64,000 nt of DNA from contig NC_014828.1 of NCBI RefSeq assembly GCF_000178115.2, positions 2,201,310 through 2,265,309 of the forward strand, in the 5' to 3' direction. This DNA is from Ethanoligenens harbinense YUAN-3. Lineage in GTDB: Bacteria; Bacillota; Clostridia; Oscillospirales; Ethanoligenentaceae. The translations under genes were made by a program, and so were the position numbers. Positions 1-9,526 of the stretch are shown here, piece after piece (position 1 is the first letter of the stretch; every line of letters starts with the position of its first letter). The notes under the pieces are model-generated. The model did no database searches. It was not told the origin of the DNA and saw only the letters and a list, made by a program, of their open reading frames with translations.

Positions 1-80
1 AAATTGGGGCAATGCCCCCCGGCAATGCCATCATATGCCGAAACGCGGCGCGTGGTGCGGACGGGGATACCCGCAGGTTT

Positions 81-1244
81 CTACGTCTGCTCGATGCTGG
101 AATAACGGGAAATAGACAGGATGACCCCCATCTGGAACAGCAGCATCAACAGAGAGGAACCGCCGTAGCTGAAAAACGGCAGGCTGATGCCCGTGTTCGG
201 GATGGTGTTGGTGGTGACGGCAATATTGAGAATGGCCTGCAGGCCCACCTGCGTGGTAAGCCCGACCGCCATCAGGGCGCCGAAACGATCGGGGGCGCGC
301 ATGGCAATAACGTACCCCCGCCATACCAGCAGGGCGAACAGCACGATGACAAGGACCGCGCCGACCAGCCCCAGTTCCTCGCAGAGGATGGGAAATACGA
401 AGTCGTTCTGCGGTTCGGAAACATACAGGTATTTCTGTCTGGAATTACCCAGACCCAGCCCCATGATGCCGCCCGAACCGATGGCATAGAGCGACTGGAT
501 GGTCTGCCAGCCGTGGTGCTGCGGATCTTTGAACGGGTCCAGCCAGTAGACCAGACGGTTTTTGGCATAGACGATGACCTTTGTAAACAGCACCATCCCC
601 AGCAGCGCGGCGCCCGCCAGACTGAGCCCGACGACGAACCAACGGATGCGCGTACCGCCCACAAACATCATCACACACCCGATACCGAGGATCAGGATGG
701 TGCCGGACAAATGCGGCTCCTTGATCATCAGCGCCGCCACGCTGGCCAACACGAGCACAAACGGCGCCACGCCGTATTTGAACGTCTGCATCTTGTTCCG
801 ACGCTTATTGGAAAATTTGGCGATGAGGTGCGCAAACAGCAGCACCACGGCAAATTTGGCGATCTCCGACGGCTGGATGTTGATGGGACCGACATCAATC
901 CAGCGCCGCACCCCGTTGATGGGGTGGGTAAACAGCACCACGCCCAGCAGGAGATAGGTGACGGCCATCACCGGCAGGACGAATTTGCGCAGCCTGTGGT
1001 AATCCACACGCGCCATGATATACATCACCACCAGCCCGAGGGCGGCCCACAGCCCCTGCCGCTTGATGTAGTAAAAGCCGTCGCCGTGATGATTATAATA
1101 GCCGTCCGCATAGCTGGCGGAAAACATCATGACCAGCCCCAGCATCAGGATGATCATTACCAGCACGAACAGCGGCAGGTCAAACCCGCCGCGCAGCAGT
1201 TGCTTTTTTTTCTGCAGCCGTTGCCGTGATCCGGCAGCCGTCAT
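81..1244 (-). CDS. ftsW: FtsW/SpoVE-family SEDS peptidoglycan glycosyltransferase
   Basis: Polytopic membrane protein of about 387 residues with the SEDS-family layout: a short basic N-terminus followed by about ten hydrophobic segments. Family motifs are visible, including NGVRRWIDVG, QPSEIAKFA, the acidic segment EPQNDFVFPILCEELG and the C-terminal GISLPFFSYGGSS. SEDS proteins polymerise lipid II into glycan strands with a partner class B PBP, here probably the PASTA PBP encoded upstream. The ATG at 1244 was chosen because GGAGG lies eight bases before it; an in-frame GTG sits three codons upstream. It is the last complete gene of the cluster before the window edge. FtsW and the sporulation paralogue SpoVE cannot be separated by sequence alone. 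Confidence 0.93.
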   Translation of the reverse strand: MTAAGSRQRLQKKKQLLRGGFDLPLFVLVMIILMLGLVMMFSASYADGYYNHHGDGFYYIKRQGLWAALGLVVMYIMARVDYHRLRKFVLPVMAVTYLLLGVVLFTHPINGVRRWIDVGPINIQPSEIAKFAVVLLFAHLIAKFSNKRRNKMQTFKYGVAPFVLVLASVAALMIKEPHLSGTILILGIGCVMMFVGGTRIRWFVVGLSLAGAALLGMVLFTKVIVYAKNRLVYWLDPFKDPQHHGWQTIQSLYAIGSGGIMGLGLGNSRQKYLYVSEPQNDFVFPILCEELGLVGAVLVIVLFALLVWRGYVIAMRAPDRFGALMAVGLTTQVGLQAILNIAVTTNTIPNTGISLPFFSYGGSSLLMLLFQMGVILSISRYSSIEQT

Positions 1245-1276
1245 GGCATCCACCTCCCGTCACCCACCGGTGCGAT

Positions 1277-2299
1277 TCAGAACAGGCCCATATAGACGGC
1301 CAGCCATGCCACCGCCGCGGCGGAGCAAAGAATCGTCACCAGCGAGAAAATCAGTACGATCTTGTTTTCCTTCCAGCCCGAAAGTTCAAAGTGGTGGTGG
1401 ATCGGGCTCATTTTAAAGACCCGCTTGCCGGTCGTCTTGAACGAAATTACCTGGATGATGACCGAAAGCGTCTCCACAATGTATATAATGCCCAGCGGAA
1501 CCAAAATTAACGGCTGGCCGATGCCAAAAGCCAGCGCGCAGAGCAGGCCGCCCAGAAACAGGGAACCCGTATCACCCATGAACACGCGCGCCGGGTGGAA
1601 ATTCCACACCAAAAAGCCCAGGCAGCCGCCCGCAAGGGCGGCGGAAAGCGCCGCAAAGCCCGCATAGGACACGATCTTGGAACAAAGCAGAAACGCGATG
1701 GCGACGATCATCGTCACCGACCCGCACAGACCGTCGATGCCGTCGGTGAGGTTGACGGCGTTGACCGTGCCCACGATGATGAGCGCCGCAAACGGCCAGT
1801 ACAGCACACCCAGGCGCAGCTGCACGTTTAAAAACGGGATGAGCATGGTGGACGGGCGGTCGCCCGCGAGATACATGACGATCAGGAACACCACGGCGGC
1901 GCATAGCTGCAACACCGATTTCTGCCTGGCCGTCAGCCCCAGGTTGCGCTTTTTGACCACCTTTACATAGTCGTCCATAAAGCCAATGAACCCGAACAAC
2001 AGCGCCATGATGATCCCACCCACCAGCTTGATCTTCTGGGATGAGCTGAGCGCCGCGCCCACATGCAGCAGGCGCGAGCAGATGAGGTAGGCGAGCGCCA
2101 TGCCCAGCACCGTGCCGCAGATGAACAGAAAACCGCCCATGGTGGGCGTGCCCTGCTTCTTTTTATGCCAGGTGGGACCTACATCGCGGATGCTCTGCCC
2201 CGCCTTGATTTTTTTTAGATATGGAATAAAAAAGATACCGGAAAGCCCGGAAATGGCAAACGCCAGTACCCCTGCCAACAATACGACCGTATCGGTCAT
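1277..2299 (-). CDS. mraY: Phospho-N-acetylmuramoyl-pentapeptide transferase MraY
   Basis: Integral membrane enzyme of about 340 residues that moves phospho-MurNAc-pentapeptide from UDP onto undecaprenyl phosphate to make lipid I. Visible family signatures are DDYVKVVKKRNLGL (the DDxxK aspartates), NLTDGIDGL, and the histidine-rich loop PIHHHFELSGWKE. About ten hydrophobic segments are seen. The start ATG at 2299 overlaps the murF stop as ATGA and has GGTGG eight bases upstream; the in-frame GTG four codons earlier is less likely. Only 32 bp separate it from ftsW, so murD, which usually lies between these two genes in Bacillus-type clusters, is absent here. Confidence 0.96.
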   Translation of the reverse strand: MTDTVVLLAGVLAFAISGLSGIFFIPYLKKIKAGQSIRDVGPTWHKKKQGTPTMGGFLFICGTVLGMALAYLICSRLLHVGAALSSSQKIKLVGGIIMALLFGFIGFMDDYVKVVKKRNLGLTARQKSVLQLCAAVVFLIVMYLAGDRPSTMLIPFLNVQLRLGVLYWPFAALIIVGTVNAVNLTDGIDGLCGSVTMIVAIAFLLCSKIVSYAGFAALSAALAGGCLGFLVWNFHPARVFMGDTGSLFLGGLLCALAFGIGQPLILVPLGIIYIVETLSVIIQVISFKTTGKRVFKMSPIHHHFELSGWKENKIVLIFSLVTILCSAAAVAWLAVYMGLF

Positions 2300-3666
2300 C
2301 GTGACGTCCACCTTTCCCCAGCGGTTTGTATGATTTCTTCCAGGCGCATGCCGCGGCTGCCTTTGAACAGCACCGCGTCGCCCTCCCGCAGCATTTGGCA
2401 GAGTGCGTCGGTCAGCGCGGCTTTGTCGGTAAAATGCGCGCCCTGCGTGCCGCCGGCCTGCGTATAGCCTTCTTGATAGTATCGGGCGTTTTCGCCGTAA
2501 CTGAATAGGACATCCACGCCGTTTTCCGCCGCCTCTCGCCCGACCGCGCGGTGCGCGTCCGGCGCCGTGTCGCCCAACTCCAGCATATCCGCCAGCACGG
2601 CCAGCCTGCGCCCGGTTTTCTGCACCGTGCGCAGCACATCAAACGCCGAGCGCATCGAGTCGGGGCTGGCGTTGTAACAGTCCTCCACAAAGGTCACGCC
2701 GCCGACCCGCTCGATCTTCTGCCGGTAGCCGGTGGGCGCGTATTGCAGAAAGCCCGCGGCGATGGTATCCGGCTCCATGCCCAGAACCCGCCCCACGGCG
2801 AAAGCCGCCAGCGCATTGTAGACATTGTGTTTGCCGGCCACCTGCAGGCGCGCCGCGATGCTGCCGCCCGGATAGCGCAGACAAAACGCGGTGCCTTCCG
2901 CGCCGCTTTCAACCTCTTCAGCCGTATAGGCGCAGCCGGTGTTTTCAATGCCATAGGTTATAACTTCCGCCTTGTCGGTCTGCACGCCTGCAAGGAGCGG
3001 GTCGTCGCCGTTGAGAATGAGCTTGCCGCCCGGCCGCATCCCGTCCAGGATCTCCAGCTTGGCTTTGAGGATGTTTTCCTGCGAACCGAGCATCTCGATG
3101 TGCGAGACGCCGATATTGGTGATGACCCCGATGTCCGGCGCGGCCACCTGCGAGAGCGCGGAAATCTCACCGAACGCGCTCATGCCCATCTCGAACACGG
3201 CGGCTTCGTGTTGCCGTTCCAGGCCGAACACCGACATGGGCATGCCGATGAGATTGTTGAGGTTGCCCTCGTTTTTCAGTGTGCGGAACGCCTGCGAAAG
3301 CACGGAAAAAATCATTTCCTTCGTGGAGGTCTTGCCCACGCTGCCCGTCACGCCCACCACCGGCAGCGAAAAGCGCCGACGGTAAGCCGCCGCCAGCGCG
3401 CGCAGCGCCACATACGCGTCGTCCACCAGCACCACCGGCCAGCCCGGGCATGGCCGCTCGGCCAGTGCGATCGACGCGCCTTTTTCAAATGCCGTTTTCA
3501 GATAGGCGTTGCCGTCGAAACGCGCCCCGCGCAGCGCGATGAACAGGCTGCCCGGCCGGATGGTGCGGGTATCGGTGGATACGTCGGTGCATCTGCAGTT
3601 GAAGCACGCGCGTGTCAACCTTCCCCCGGTTGCGTTCAGGATAAAATCCAGCGTGATCTGTTCCAT
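2296..3666 (-). CDS. murF: UDP-N-acetylmuramoyl-tripeptide--D-alanyl-D-alanine ligase MurF
   Basis: Cytoplasmic ATP-dependent ligase (456 residues, normal length) that adds D-Ala-D-Ala to UDP-MurNAc-tripeptide. The three Mur-ligase domains are in order: an N-terminal substrate domain, a central ATPase domain with P-loop GSVGKTSTKEM around residues 110-120 and the NEGNLNN segment, and a C-terminal domain with VEDCYNASPDSM. The gene starts nine bases after the murE stop with an AAGGA ribosome site, and its end overlaps mraY by four bases, indicating translational coupling inside the cell-wall operon. Confidence 0.96.
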   Translation of the reverse strand: MEQITLDFILNATGGRLTRACFNCRCTDVSTDTRTIRPGSLFIALRGARFDGNAYLKTAFEKGASIALAERPCPGWPVVLVDDAYVALRALAAAYRRRFSLPVVGVTGSVGKTSTKEMIFSVLSQAFRTLKNEGNLNNLIGMPMSVFGLERQHEAAVFEMGMSAFGEISALSQVAAPDIGVITNIGVSHIEMLGSQENILKAKLEILDGMRPGGKLILNGDDPLLAGVQTDKAEVITYGIENTGCAYTAEEVESGAEGTAFCLRYPGGSIAARLQVAGKHNVYNALAAFAVGRVLGMEPDTIAAGFLQYAPTGYRQKIERVGGVTFVEDCYNASPDSMRSAFDVLRTVQKTGRRLAVLADMLELGDTAPDAHRAVGREAAENGVDVLFSYGENARYYQEGYTQAGGTQGAHFTDKAALTDALCQMLREGDAVLFKGSRGMRLEEIIQTAGERWTSR

Positions 3667-3675
3667 TTGTTTCCT

Positions 3676-5130
3676 TTATTCCTCCCCGTGGACCGGCAGG
3701 CAGCGCAGGATCTCCGCCACGACCTCGCGCTCATCGAAATGGTGTTTTTCGCGCCCGATGATCTGGTAATCCTCATGTCCCTTGCCAGCCAGCAGGACGA
3801 TGTCGTCTTTTTGCGCGTTTTTCAACGCGTAGGCAATGGCTTCGCGGCGGTTGGGCACTACCACATAGGGCGCCGGACCGTCCATGCCGGGCAGGATGTC
3901 GTCGATGATGGCCTGCGGGTCCTCGGTGCGCGGGTTGTCGGAGGTGACGATGCAGAAATCGGCGCCCCGTCCCGCCACCATGCCCATGATGGGGCGCTTG
4001 GTTTTATCGCGGTCTCCCCCACAGCCGAACAACGCCACCACCCTGCCTTTTGCAAAGCCCCGGATGCTCTTGAGGATCTTTTCCAGCGCGTCCGGCGTGT
4101 GTGCATAGTCGATGATGACGGTGAAGTTGCGCCCGGTCGGCACGACCTCGATGCGGCCCTTCACACCCTTGACCTGGTGCAGCGCTTCCAGCACCTGCTT
4201 GAACGGAATGCCCAGTGACACCGCGGCCGCCGCGGCCGCCAGCGTATTGTATACCGAAAATGCCCCCGGAATGGGCACCGACACCCGTCCGATGAGCGCG
4301 TTTCCAACCATTTCGTACTCCACGCCGTCGTTTTTGAGTTTGATATTTCTTGCCGTATAATCCGCGTTCATATACCGGGCGGAATAGGTCACCGTTTTGC
4401 ATTTGGCGGTGCGGATGATCTCGGGCGCATAGTCGTCGTCCACATTGACAATGCCCAGATCGCACATGGAAAACAGTTTTTCTTTGGCTTCGAGATAGTT
4501 TTCCATGGTCTTGTGGAAGTCCAGATGATCCTGTGTCAGATTGGTGAAGACCGCCGCCTCAAAATGGCAGCCCGCGACCCGTTCCTGCGCCAGCGCATGG
4601 GAGGAAACCTCCATCACCGCAAACTCGCATCCCTCGTCCGCAATGGTCTTCAGCAACTGCTGAAACTCATACGGTTCGGGCGTGGTGAGGTGAGAGGGCA
4701 GCGTCTTGCCGCCCGCCATGTTCACGATGGTGCCGATCAGCCCGGATTTGTGCCCGTTGTACTCCAAAATCTCCTTGAGCAGTGTGGTTGTGGTGGTTTT
4801 GCCGTTGGTACCGGTCACGCCCACCATGCGCAGGCGCTCCGCCGGGCGGCCGAAAAAATTGGCGCAGCACAGGGCGTAGGCCAGGCGCGTGTCCTTTACA
4901 AGTATATGCGGGACAGGTGCGCCCGTATCCCGCAGCGCAAGCACGGCGGGGCTGCCCGCAGCCGCCGCGGACGCGGCGAAATCATGCCCGTCCGCCCGTT
5001 CGCCCGGGATGCACACAAACACCACGCCCGGCCCCGCCTTGCGGGAATCCGCCGTGATGCCGGTAATCTCGAATTCCGGCAACGCGCCGCCGGTATAGGA
5101 AACATCTCTCAACAGATTTTGAAGTTTCAT
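3676..5130 (-). CDS. murE: UDP-N-acetylmuramoyl-tripeptide synthetase MurE (meso-DAP type)
   Basis: Cytoplasmic Mur ligase of 484 residues adding the third stem-peptide amino acid. It shows GTNGKTTTTTLLKEIL (ATP loop), HLTTPEPYEFQ, and the C-terminal SDNPRTEDPQAI. The DNPR motif is the known hallmark of meso-diaminopimelate-adding MurE enzymes, so the wall is predicted to be DAP-type. The reading frame is open 39 codons further upstream, but ATG 5130 starts the normal MurE N-terminus and has GGAGG nine bases before it. It follows the PBP gene after a 97-bp gap and precedes murF by nine bases. Confidence 0.96.
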   Translation of the reverse strand: MKLQNLLRDVSYTGGALPEFEITGITADSRKAGPGVVFVCIPGERADGHDFAASAAAAGSPAVLALRDTGAPVPHILVKDTRLAYALCCANFFGRPAERLRMVGVTGTNGKTTTTTLLKEILEYNGHKSGLIGTIVNMAGGKTLPSHLTTPEPYEFQQLLKTIADEGCEFAVMEVSSHALAQERVAGCHFEAAVFTNLTQDHLDFHKTMENYLEAKEKLFSMCDLGIVNVDDDYAPEIIRTAKCKTVTYSARYMNADYTARNIKLKNDGVEYEMVGNALIGRVSVPIPGAFSVYNTLAAAAAAVSLGIPFKQVLEALHQVKGVKGRIEVVPTGRNFTVIIDYAHTPDALEKILKSIRGFAKGRVVALFGCGGDRDKTKRPIMGMVAGRGADFCIVTSDNPRTEDPQAIIDDILPGMDGPAPYVVVPNRREAIAYALKNAQKDDIVLLAGKGHEDYQIIGREKHHFDEREVVAEILRCLPVHGEE

Positions 5131-5227
5131 ACTGTGCCTCCACTTTTGCCGACCATGACCGGAACCAAACCGGTGCCCCGCACGGCCGCATCCGGTCTTT
5201 CTACATCTATGGATGATTATGGACGAG

Positions 5228-7453
5228 TTACTGCGAGGGTATGACATCGTCCTTCACGGTGCTGTCGCGAAACCGGACCTCAACCACCGTGCCGGGCGGC
5301 ACCTGCGCCCCCACGGGCTGGCTCTGCGCATAAGCCGTTTCCCCTGTCGCATCCTGTGCCAACCCCGTAAAGTTGACATTGAGATGGGCGGCGGCCATGG
5401 CGGCGTTTACCTGTTCGGGCGTCTGCCCGATGAGATTGGGCACCACGGCGGTGCTGGCAGGCTGCGCACCGCCGGTGTAGAGCACCACCGAGCCGCCTTT
5501 GGGTACCATCTCGCCGGCTGCGGGCATCTGGGCGGTCACGGTGTCCCCGCCGCCCACCATCTGTACGTTCAGGCCCGCGGCGGTAAACTGCTGCGCGGCG
5601 TCTGCCGCCTTGCGCCCCACGGCATTCGGCGCCTGCACCTCCACCTTGGCCAGTTCCTCCGGCGTGTATTGGGGCTGCACGCCGAGGTAAGGCAGGATCT
5701 GCGAAAAGATGGTGCCCACCACCGGAGCCGCGATTACACCGCCGTAATTGCTGGTGGTGTTGTGCGGCTCATCCATCAGCAGCAGCACGGCCACCTGCGG
5801 GTCGTCACACGGGGCAACGCCGCAGAACGACGCAATGCGTGCGGTGGAATCGGCAACGTCCAGCTTCTGGGCGGTGCCGGTCTTGCCGCCGATGCGGTAG
5901 CCCGCCACATAGGCGTTTTTGCCGCTGCCCTCGGTGACCTCCAGTTGGAGAATACGATCCATTTCTTTGGACGCTTCTGGTGTCATCACCTGCTTCTTGA
6001 CTGTCGTGCCGAACGTTTTGATCACCTTGCCGCTCGGGTCTGTGATTTCCTTAACGATGTGCGGCTGCACCAGCTTGCCGCCGTTGGACACGGCGGCAAT
6101 GGCGGTGATCATTTCCACCGGGGTGAACTTGTTGCTCTGCCCAAACGACGCCGAAGCCAGTTCCACCGGCCCGTAACGCTTTTCGGGAATGGTGATGCTG
6201 AGCGCCTCGCCCGGCAGGTCGATGCCGGTCTTGGTTGTCAGCCCGAAATTGGAAAGATATTTATAAAAATTGGCAACGCCGAGACGCTGCCCGACCTGAA
6301 TGAACACGACGTTGATGGATTGCTCGAAGCCCTGCAGGAAGGTCACCGTGCCGCTGCCGCCCGCCTTCCAGTCGTGGAAGGTGGTGCCCGCCACCTTGAT
6401 GGAACCCGGATCACTGAACAGGTCGGTGGCCTTGACCACGCCCGCGTCGATGGCGGAGGCTGCTGTGATGGTCTTGAAGACCGACCCCGGCTCATACGGC
6501 TCGGTGATGGCCTTGTTGCGCCACTGGGCCTGCCGGGCATTGGCGGTGGCCTGCCCCAGCGCATCCCCGCTCAGGCCGGCAAGCGTTTTCTGCGCGGCCG
6601 GGTCCGCGATGGTGTAGGGGTCATTGGGGTCGAAACCCGGCTCGGTGGCCATGCCGAGGATTTCCCCGGTGTTGACGTTCATGGCGATGGCGGCCACGCG
6701 GTTGGTTACGTTGTTGTCCGCCACGGCCTGCTGCAAGTTGTTTTCCAGCGCATGCTGCACCACCTCGTCGATGGTGAGAACGACGTTGTCGCCGTCTGTC
6801 GGAGGCTCATATGCGGAGTAGTTGTACGGCATGTCGGTGCCGTGGGCGTTCTTGGCTGTGACCAGCTTACCGGACGTGCCCTTGAGCACGCTGTTGTACT
6901 GCGCTTCCACCCCCGCGAGGCCCTGGTCGTCGGTGCCGGTAAACCCGAGCACCTGTCCGGCAAAATTCCCGTAGGGATAATAGCGCTTGCTGTCTTCCAC
7001 CAGCCCGATGTAGCCGATGTTGTTTTCCCGGATATAATCGGCCACCAGCTCCTGCGTGGGCTTTTCGATGCGCTTGGCAACCACCACATAGCTGATGCGC
7101 TGGTTGATTTTATTGTACAGGGTCTGGCGGTCGATCGCAAGGATGCGGGAAAGCGCGTCGGCGGTCTTGTTGCGTTCCGCGTCCGTTTTGATATAGGACG
7201 GGGAAACGGTCACATCCCACACGGTGGCGCTCTGCGCAAGCGGCTTGCCGTTGCGGTCGAGGATGCTGCCGCGATTGGCCGAGATGCGCACGGTGGCAAG
7301 CTGCTGCCTGGCCGCGCGCTGCGCGTAAAACGGCCCGTCGAGCACCTGCAGGATGAACAGGCGGACAATGAGGACGGCAAACCCGAGGGCAAAAAAGCCA
7401 AAGAGGATGACAAGCATTTTCTTCTTCATCGAAAAACCCGGTCCTCTTGCCAT
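5228..7453 (-). CDS. ftsI: Class B penicillin-binding protein with two PASTA domains (FtsI/SpoVD type)
   Basis: Membrane-anchored transpeptidase of 741 residues that cross-links septal or spore peptidoglycan. A short basic start is followed by one membrane helix (about residues 12-32), a PBP dimerisation domain beginning near RGSILDRNG, and the transpeptidase domain. Catalytic motifs are SVFK (near residue 324), SNK in FGQSNKFTP, and KTGTA (near 524). Two C-terminal PASTA modules occupy about 608-735, as in Bacillus PBP2B, whereas SpoVD has one. There is only one such gene between ftsL and murE where Bacillus has pbpB plus spoVD, so it may do both jobs. GGGGGG lies nine bases before the chosen ATG. 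Confidence 0.92.
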   Translation of the reverse strand: MARGPGFSMKKKMLVILFGFFALGFAVLIVRLFILQVLDGPFYAQRAARQQLATVRISANRGSILDRNGKPLAQSATVWDVTVSPSYIKTDAERNKTADALSRILAIDRQTLYNKINQRISYVVVAKRIEKPTQELVADYIRENNIGYIGLVEDSKRYYPYGNFAGQVLGFTGTDDQGLAGVEAQYNSVLKGTSGKLVTAKNAHGTDMPYNYSAYEPPTDGDNVVLTIDEVVQHALENNLQQAVADNNVTNRVAAIAMNVNTGEILGMATEPGFDPNDPYTIADPAAQKTLAGLSGDALGQATANARQAQWRNKAITEPYEPGSVFKTITAASAIDAGVVKATDLFSDPGSIKVAGTTFHDWKAGGSGTVTFLQGFEQSINVVFIQVGQRLGVANFYKYLSNFGLTTKTGIDLPGEALSITIPEKRYGPVELASASFGQSNKFTPVEMITAIAAVSNGGKLVQPHIVKEITDPSGKVIKTFGTTVKKQVMTPEASKEMDRILQLEVTEGSGKNAYVAGYRIGGKTGTAQKLDVADSTARIASFCGVAPCDDPQVAVLLLMDEPHNTTSNYGGVIAAPVVGTIFSQILPYLGVQPQYTPEELAKVEVQAPNAVGRKAADAAQQFTAAGLNVQMVGGGDTVTAQMPAAGEMVPKGGSVVLYTGGAQPASTAVVPNLIGQTPEQVNAAMAAAHLNVNFTGLAQDATGETAYAQSQPVGAQVPPGTVVEVRFRDSTVKDDVIPSQ

Positions 7454-7518
7454 GATCTGCCGCCCCCCGTGGCTGCGTGTGTTCGTTTCGCCTCTTTTCT
7501 TAATTTATTGGGGGAAGA

Positions 7519-8010
7519 TCACAAGTATTCCAAAATCCAGTTATACAGGCGTGACAGGATACCTTCCTGCGACTTTTGTACGACGACCTTATCCTTGCTG
7601 TTGATGTGGATATATTCAATCTGGTAAGGGGTGGTTTTCTGCATGCCCAGATTGTTGACCGCATAGCTTTCGACATTTCCCAGGGACGCCCGGCTCTGCT
7701 GCTGCATGTTCAACCGGACCTCGTCGGCCTGTGCCGCCGCGAGTTTTTTCTGCATCGCCGCAACCTGGTCGTTGAGTTTGGTGCTCTGTACATTACAGAC
7801 CATGATGGAGCCAAGCGCCGCCAGGCACACCGCGGCTACGGCCGCCCACCGCACGGCCTGCATGGGCCGGATGGTGATGCGCGCACGCACCGCGGCAGCG
7901 GTGTTCTTTTTCCTGGACCTGCCTTTCCGGTGCGCGTCCCCGTGTGTCTGGCCCGGTGGCTTTGGCTCAAACAAAGACAGGTCGTATGCCGCGCTTGCTT
8001 GGTTCGGCAT
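7519..8010 (-). CDS. ftsL: FtsL-like bitopic division protein
   Basis: Protein of 163 residues with a long basic cytoplasmic tail, one hydrophobic helix (around AVCLAALGSIMVCNVQ) and a short extracytoplasmic coiled-coil (QVAAMQKKLAAAQADEVRLN). This topology, plus its position between rsmH and the division PBP, matches FtsL, which forms the FtsB/DivIC-FtsL-FtsQ complex activating septal wall synthesis. FtsL sequences are poorly conserved, so the call rests mainly on topology and gene order. ATG 8010 was preferred over an upstream in-frame start because GGGAG lies eight bases before it. Confidence 0.8.
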   Translation of the reverse strand: MPNQASAAYDLSLFEPKPPGQTHGDAHRKGRSRKKNTAAAVRARITIRPMQAVRWAAVAAVCLAALGSIMVCNVQSTKLNDQVAAMQKKLAAAQADEVRLNMQQQSRASLGNVESYAVNNLGMQKTTPYQIEYIHINSKDKVVVQKSQEGILSRLYNWILEYL

Positions 8011-8121
8011 TCGCAAAACTCCCTTTCTGCATTTTTGTCTGTGGGGGCTGCCGTTCCCTTGGGTATAAGGCGGCCCCATTGTATATGAATCTAGAATCGG
8101 CTTTGTCTGATCGGCGGCGGC

Positions 8122-9060
8122 TCAGTCCTGCTCCAGTTTTTCCGCCACGCGCAGGCGCGCGCTGCGGCTACGCTGGTTTGCTTCGATCTCCTCCGCCGAC
8201 GGCAGGACGCCCCGTTTGTACACCACCCTGACCTGCGGCTTGCGCCCGCAGACGCACACCGGAAAATCCGGCGGGCAGATGCAACCCTGCGCCCAACTTA
8301 AAAAGCGCTGCTTAACCATCCGGTCCTCCAGCGAGTGAAAGGTGATGATGCAGAGCCTGCCGCCCGGGCGAAGCAATGCCAGCGCGTCGTCCAGCAGTAC
8401 GCTGAGCGACTCCAGCTCTCCGTTTACCGCCATGCGCAGCGCCTGGAACGTTTTGCGCGCCGGGTGCCCGCTGCGCCTTGCAGGCGCGGGGTAGGCTTCG
8501 CGGACCAGTTCGGAAAGCTCAAACGTCGTTTCCAACGGCTTGGTCTCCCGCCGCTTACAGATGGCGGCGGCGATGCGCGGCGCGAACCGTTCCTCGCCGT
8601 ATTCGCGCAGGATGCGCACCAGCTCGGCGTAGGAGGCGGTGGCCAGCAGTTCCCTGGCGCCCAAGCCGGACTGGGACATCCGCATATCCAGCGGCGCATC
8701 CGCCCGGTAGGAGAAGCCGCGCGCGGGCGTGTCAAACTGGTGCGAAGAGACGCCGAGATCGAGCAGGATGCCGTCCACTTCGGCGATGCCCAGATCCGCG
8801 AGCACGCGTTTCATGTCGCGGAAATTGGATTGCACCACGCACGCTTTGGAACCAAACGGCGCCAGCCGCTCCCCCGCGGCGCGCACGGCATCCGGGTCGG
8901 CATCCAGTGCGATCAGGCGGCCGCTCTCCAGCCCGGCGGCGATGGCGGCGGAATGCCCGCCCCCGCCCGCCGTGCCGTCCACATACACGCCGTCCGGCCG
9001 GATGGCAAGCGCTTCAATGCTTTCATGGAGCAATACGCTCTGGTGATAAAACTTCTGCAT
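8122..9060 (-). CDS. rsmH: 16S rRNA (cytosine1402-N4)-methyltransferase RsmH
   Basis: SAM-dependent methyltransferase (312 residues) modifying C1402 in the ribosomal decoding centre; formerly MraW. The start HQSVLLHESIEAL, SAM-binding GTAGGGGHS, ILLDLGVSSHQFD and the C-terminal FHSLEDRMVKQ are family hallmarks. The frame stays open upstream into mraZ, but ATG 9060 gives the standard N-terminus and lies directly beside the mraZ stop, indicating coupling. Sits in the conserved mraZ-rsmH-ftsL order. Confidence 0.97.
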   Translation of the reverse strand: MQKFYHQSVLLHESIEALAIRPDGVYVDGTAGGGGHSAAIAAGLESGRLIALDADPDAVRAAGERLAPFGSKACVVQSNFRDMKRVLADLGIAEVDGILLDLGVSSHQFDTPARGFSYRADAPLDMRMSQSGLGARELLATASYAELVRILREYGEERFAPRIAAAICKRRETKPLETTFELSELVREAYPAPARRSGHPARKTFQALRMAVNGELESLSVLLDDALALLRPGGRLCIITFHSLEDRMVKQRFLSWAQGCICPPDFPVCVCGRKPQVRVVYKRGVLPSAEEIEANQRSRSARLRVAEKLEQD

Positions 9061-9061
9061 A

Positions 9062-9481
9062 TCAGAACCCGAGCTCCTCCATGGCCTGCTCCACCGTTTC
9101 CGGCGTGATGGCTTCGCAAGCGGTTTCCCAACGTTTGCTGTCCCAAATTTCCGCGCGGGTGGAAGCGCCGATGATGACCGCCTCGTGTTCCAGCCCCGCA
9201 TAGGCACGCAGATCGGCCGGCAGCACGATACGGCCCTGCTTGTCCGCCTCCACGTCGCACGCGCCCGCAAAGAAAAACCGCTGGAGCTGCCGCCCTTTGG
9301 AAAACGGCAGCGCGCGGATACGGGCCTCCAGCACACCCCATTCGGTTTCGGAATAGACATAGAGACAGTTTTCCAGCCCTTTGGTCAGGATGAAATGCTC
9401 CCCCAGGTCTTCCCGCAGGCGAGCGGGAATGAACACGCGGCCCTTGGCATCGATATTATGTTGATATTTCCCAATCAGCAT
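9062..9481 (-). CDS. mraZ: Transcriptional regulator / division protein MraZ
   Basis: Small DNA-binding protein (139 residues) of the AbrB-like swapped-hairpin fold with two MraZ repeats, seen as YQHNIDAKGRVFIPA and VEADKQGRIVLPADLR, each containing the DxKGR/DxQGR signature. MraZ oligomers bind direct repeats upstream of the cluster and autorepress the dcw operon. The start MLIGKYQHNIDAKG is the family start; GGAGG sits seven bases before ATG 9481, so the 20 additional in-frame upstream codons were not used. Three GTGG repeats just upstream are the probable operator. Confidence 0.96.
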   Translation of the reverse strand: MLIGKYQHNIDAKGRVFIPARLREDLGEHFILTKGLENCLYVYSETEWGVLEARIRALPFSKGRQLQRFFFAGACDVEADKQGRIVLPADLRAYAGLEHEAVIIGASTRAEIWDSKRWETACEAITPETVEQAMEELGF

Positions 9482-9526
9482 ACGCGCCCTCCGCGTGCCC
9501 AGAATGGAGAAATCGGGGACCAACGC

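Noticed and set aside
12-1229. Plus-strand frame covering ftsW and the first 80 bases
   Set aside because: Antisense to ftsW. The 1-80 segment holds only short GGGGC/GCCCC and GGC/GCC dyads and no start of murG that I can recognise.
5213-7627. An 804-codon plus-strand frame opposite the PASTA PBP
   Set aside because: Mirror frame of a clear penicillin-binding protein; no independent coding evidence.
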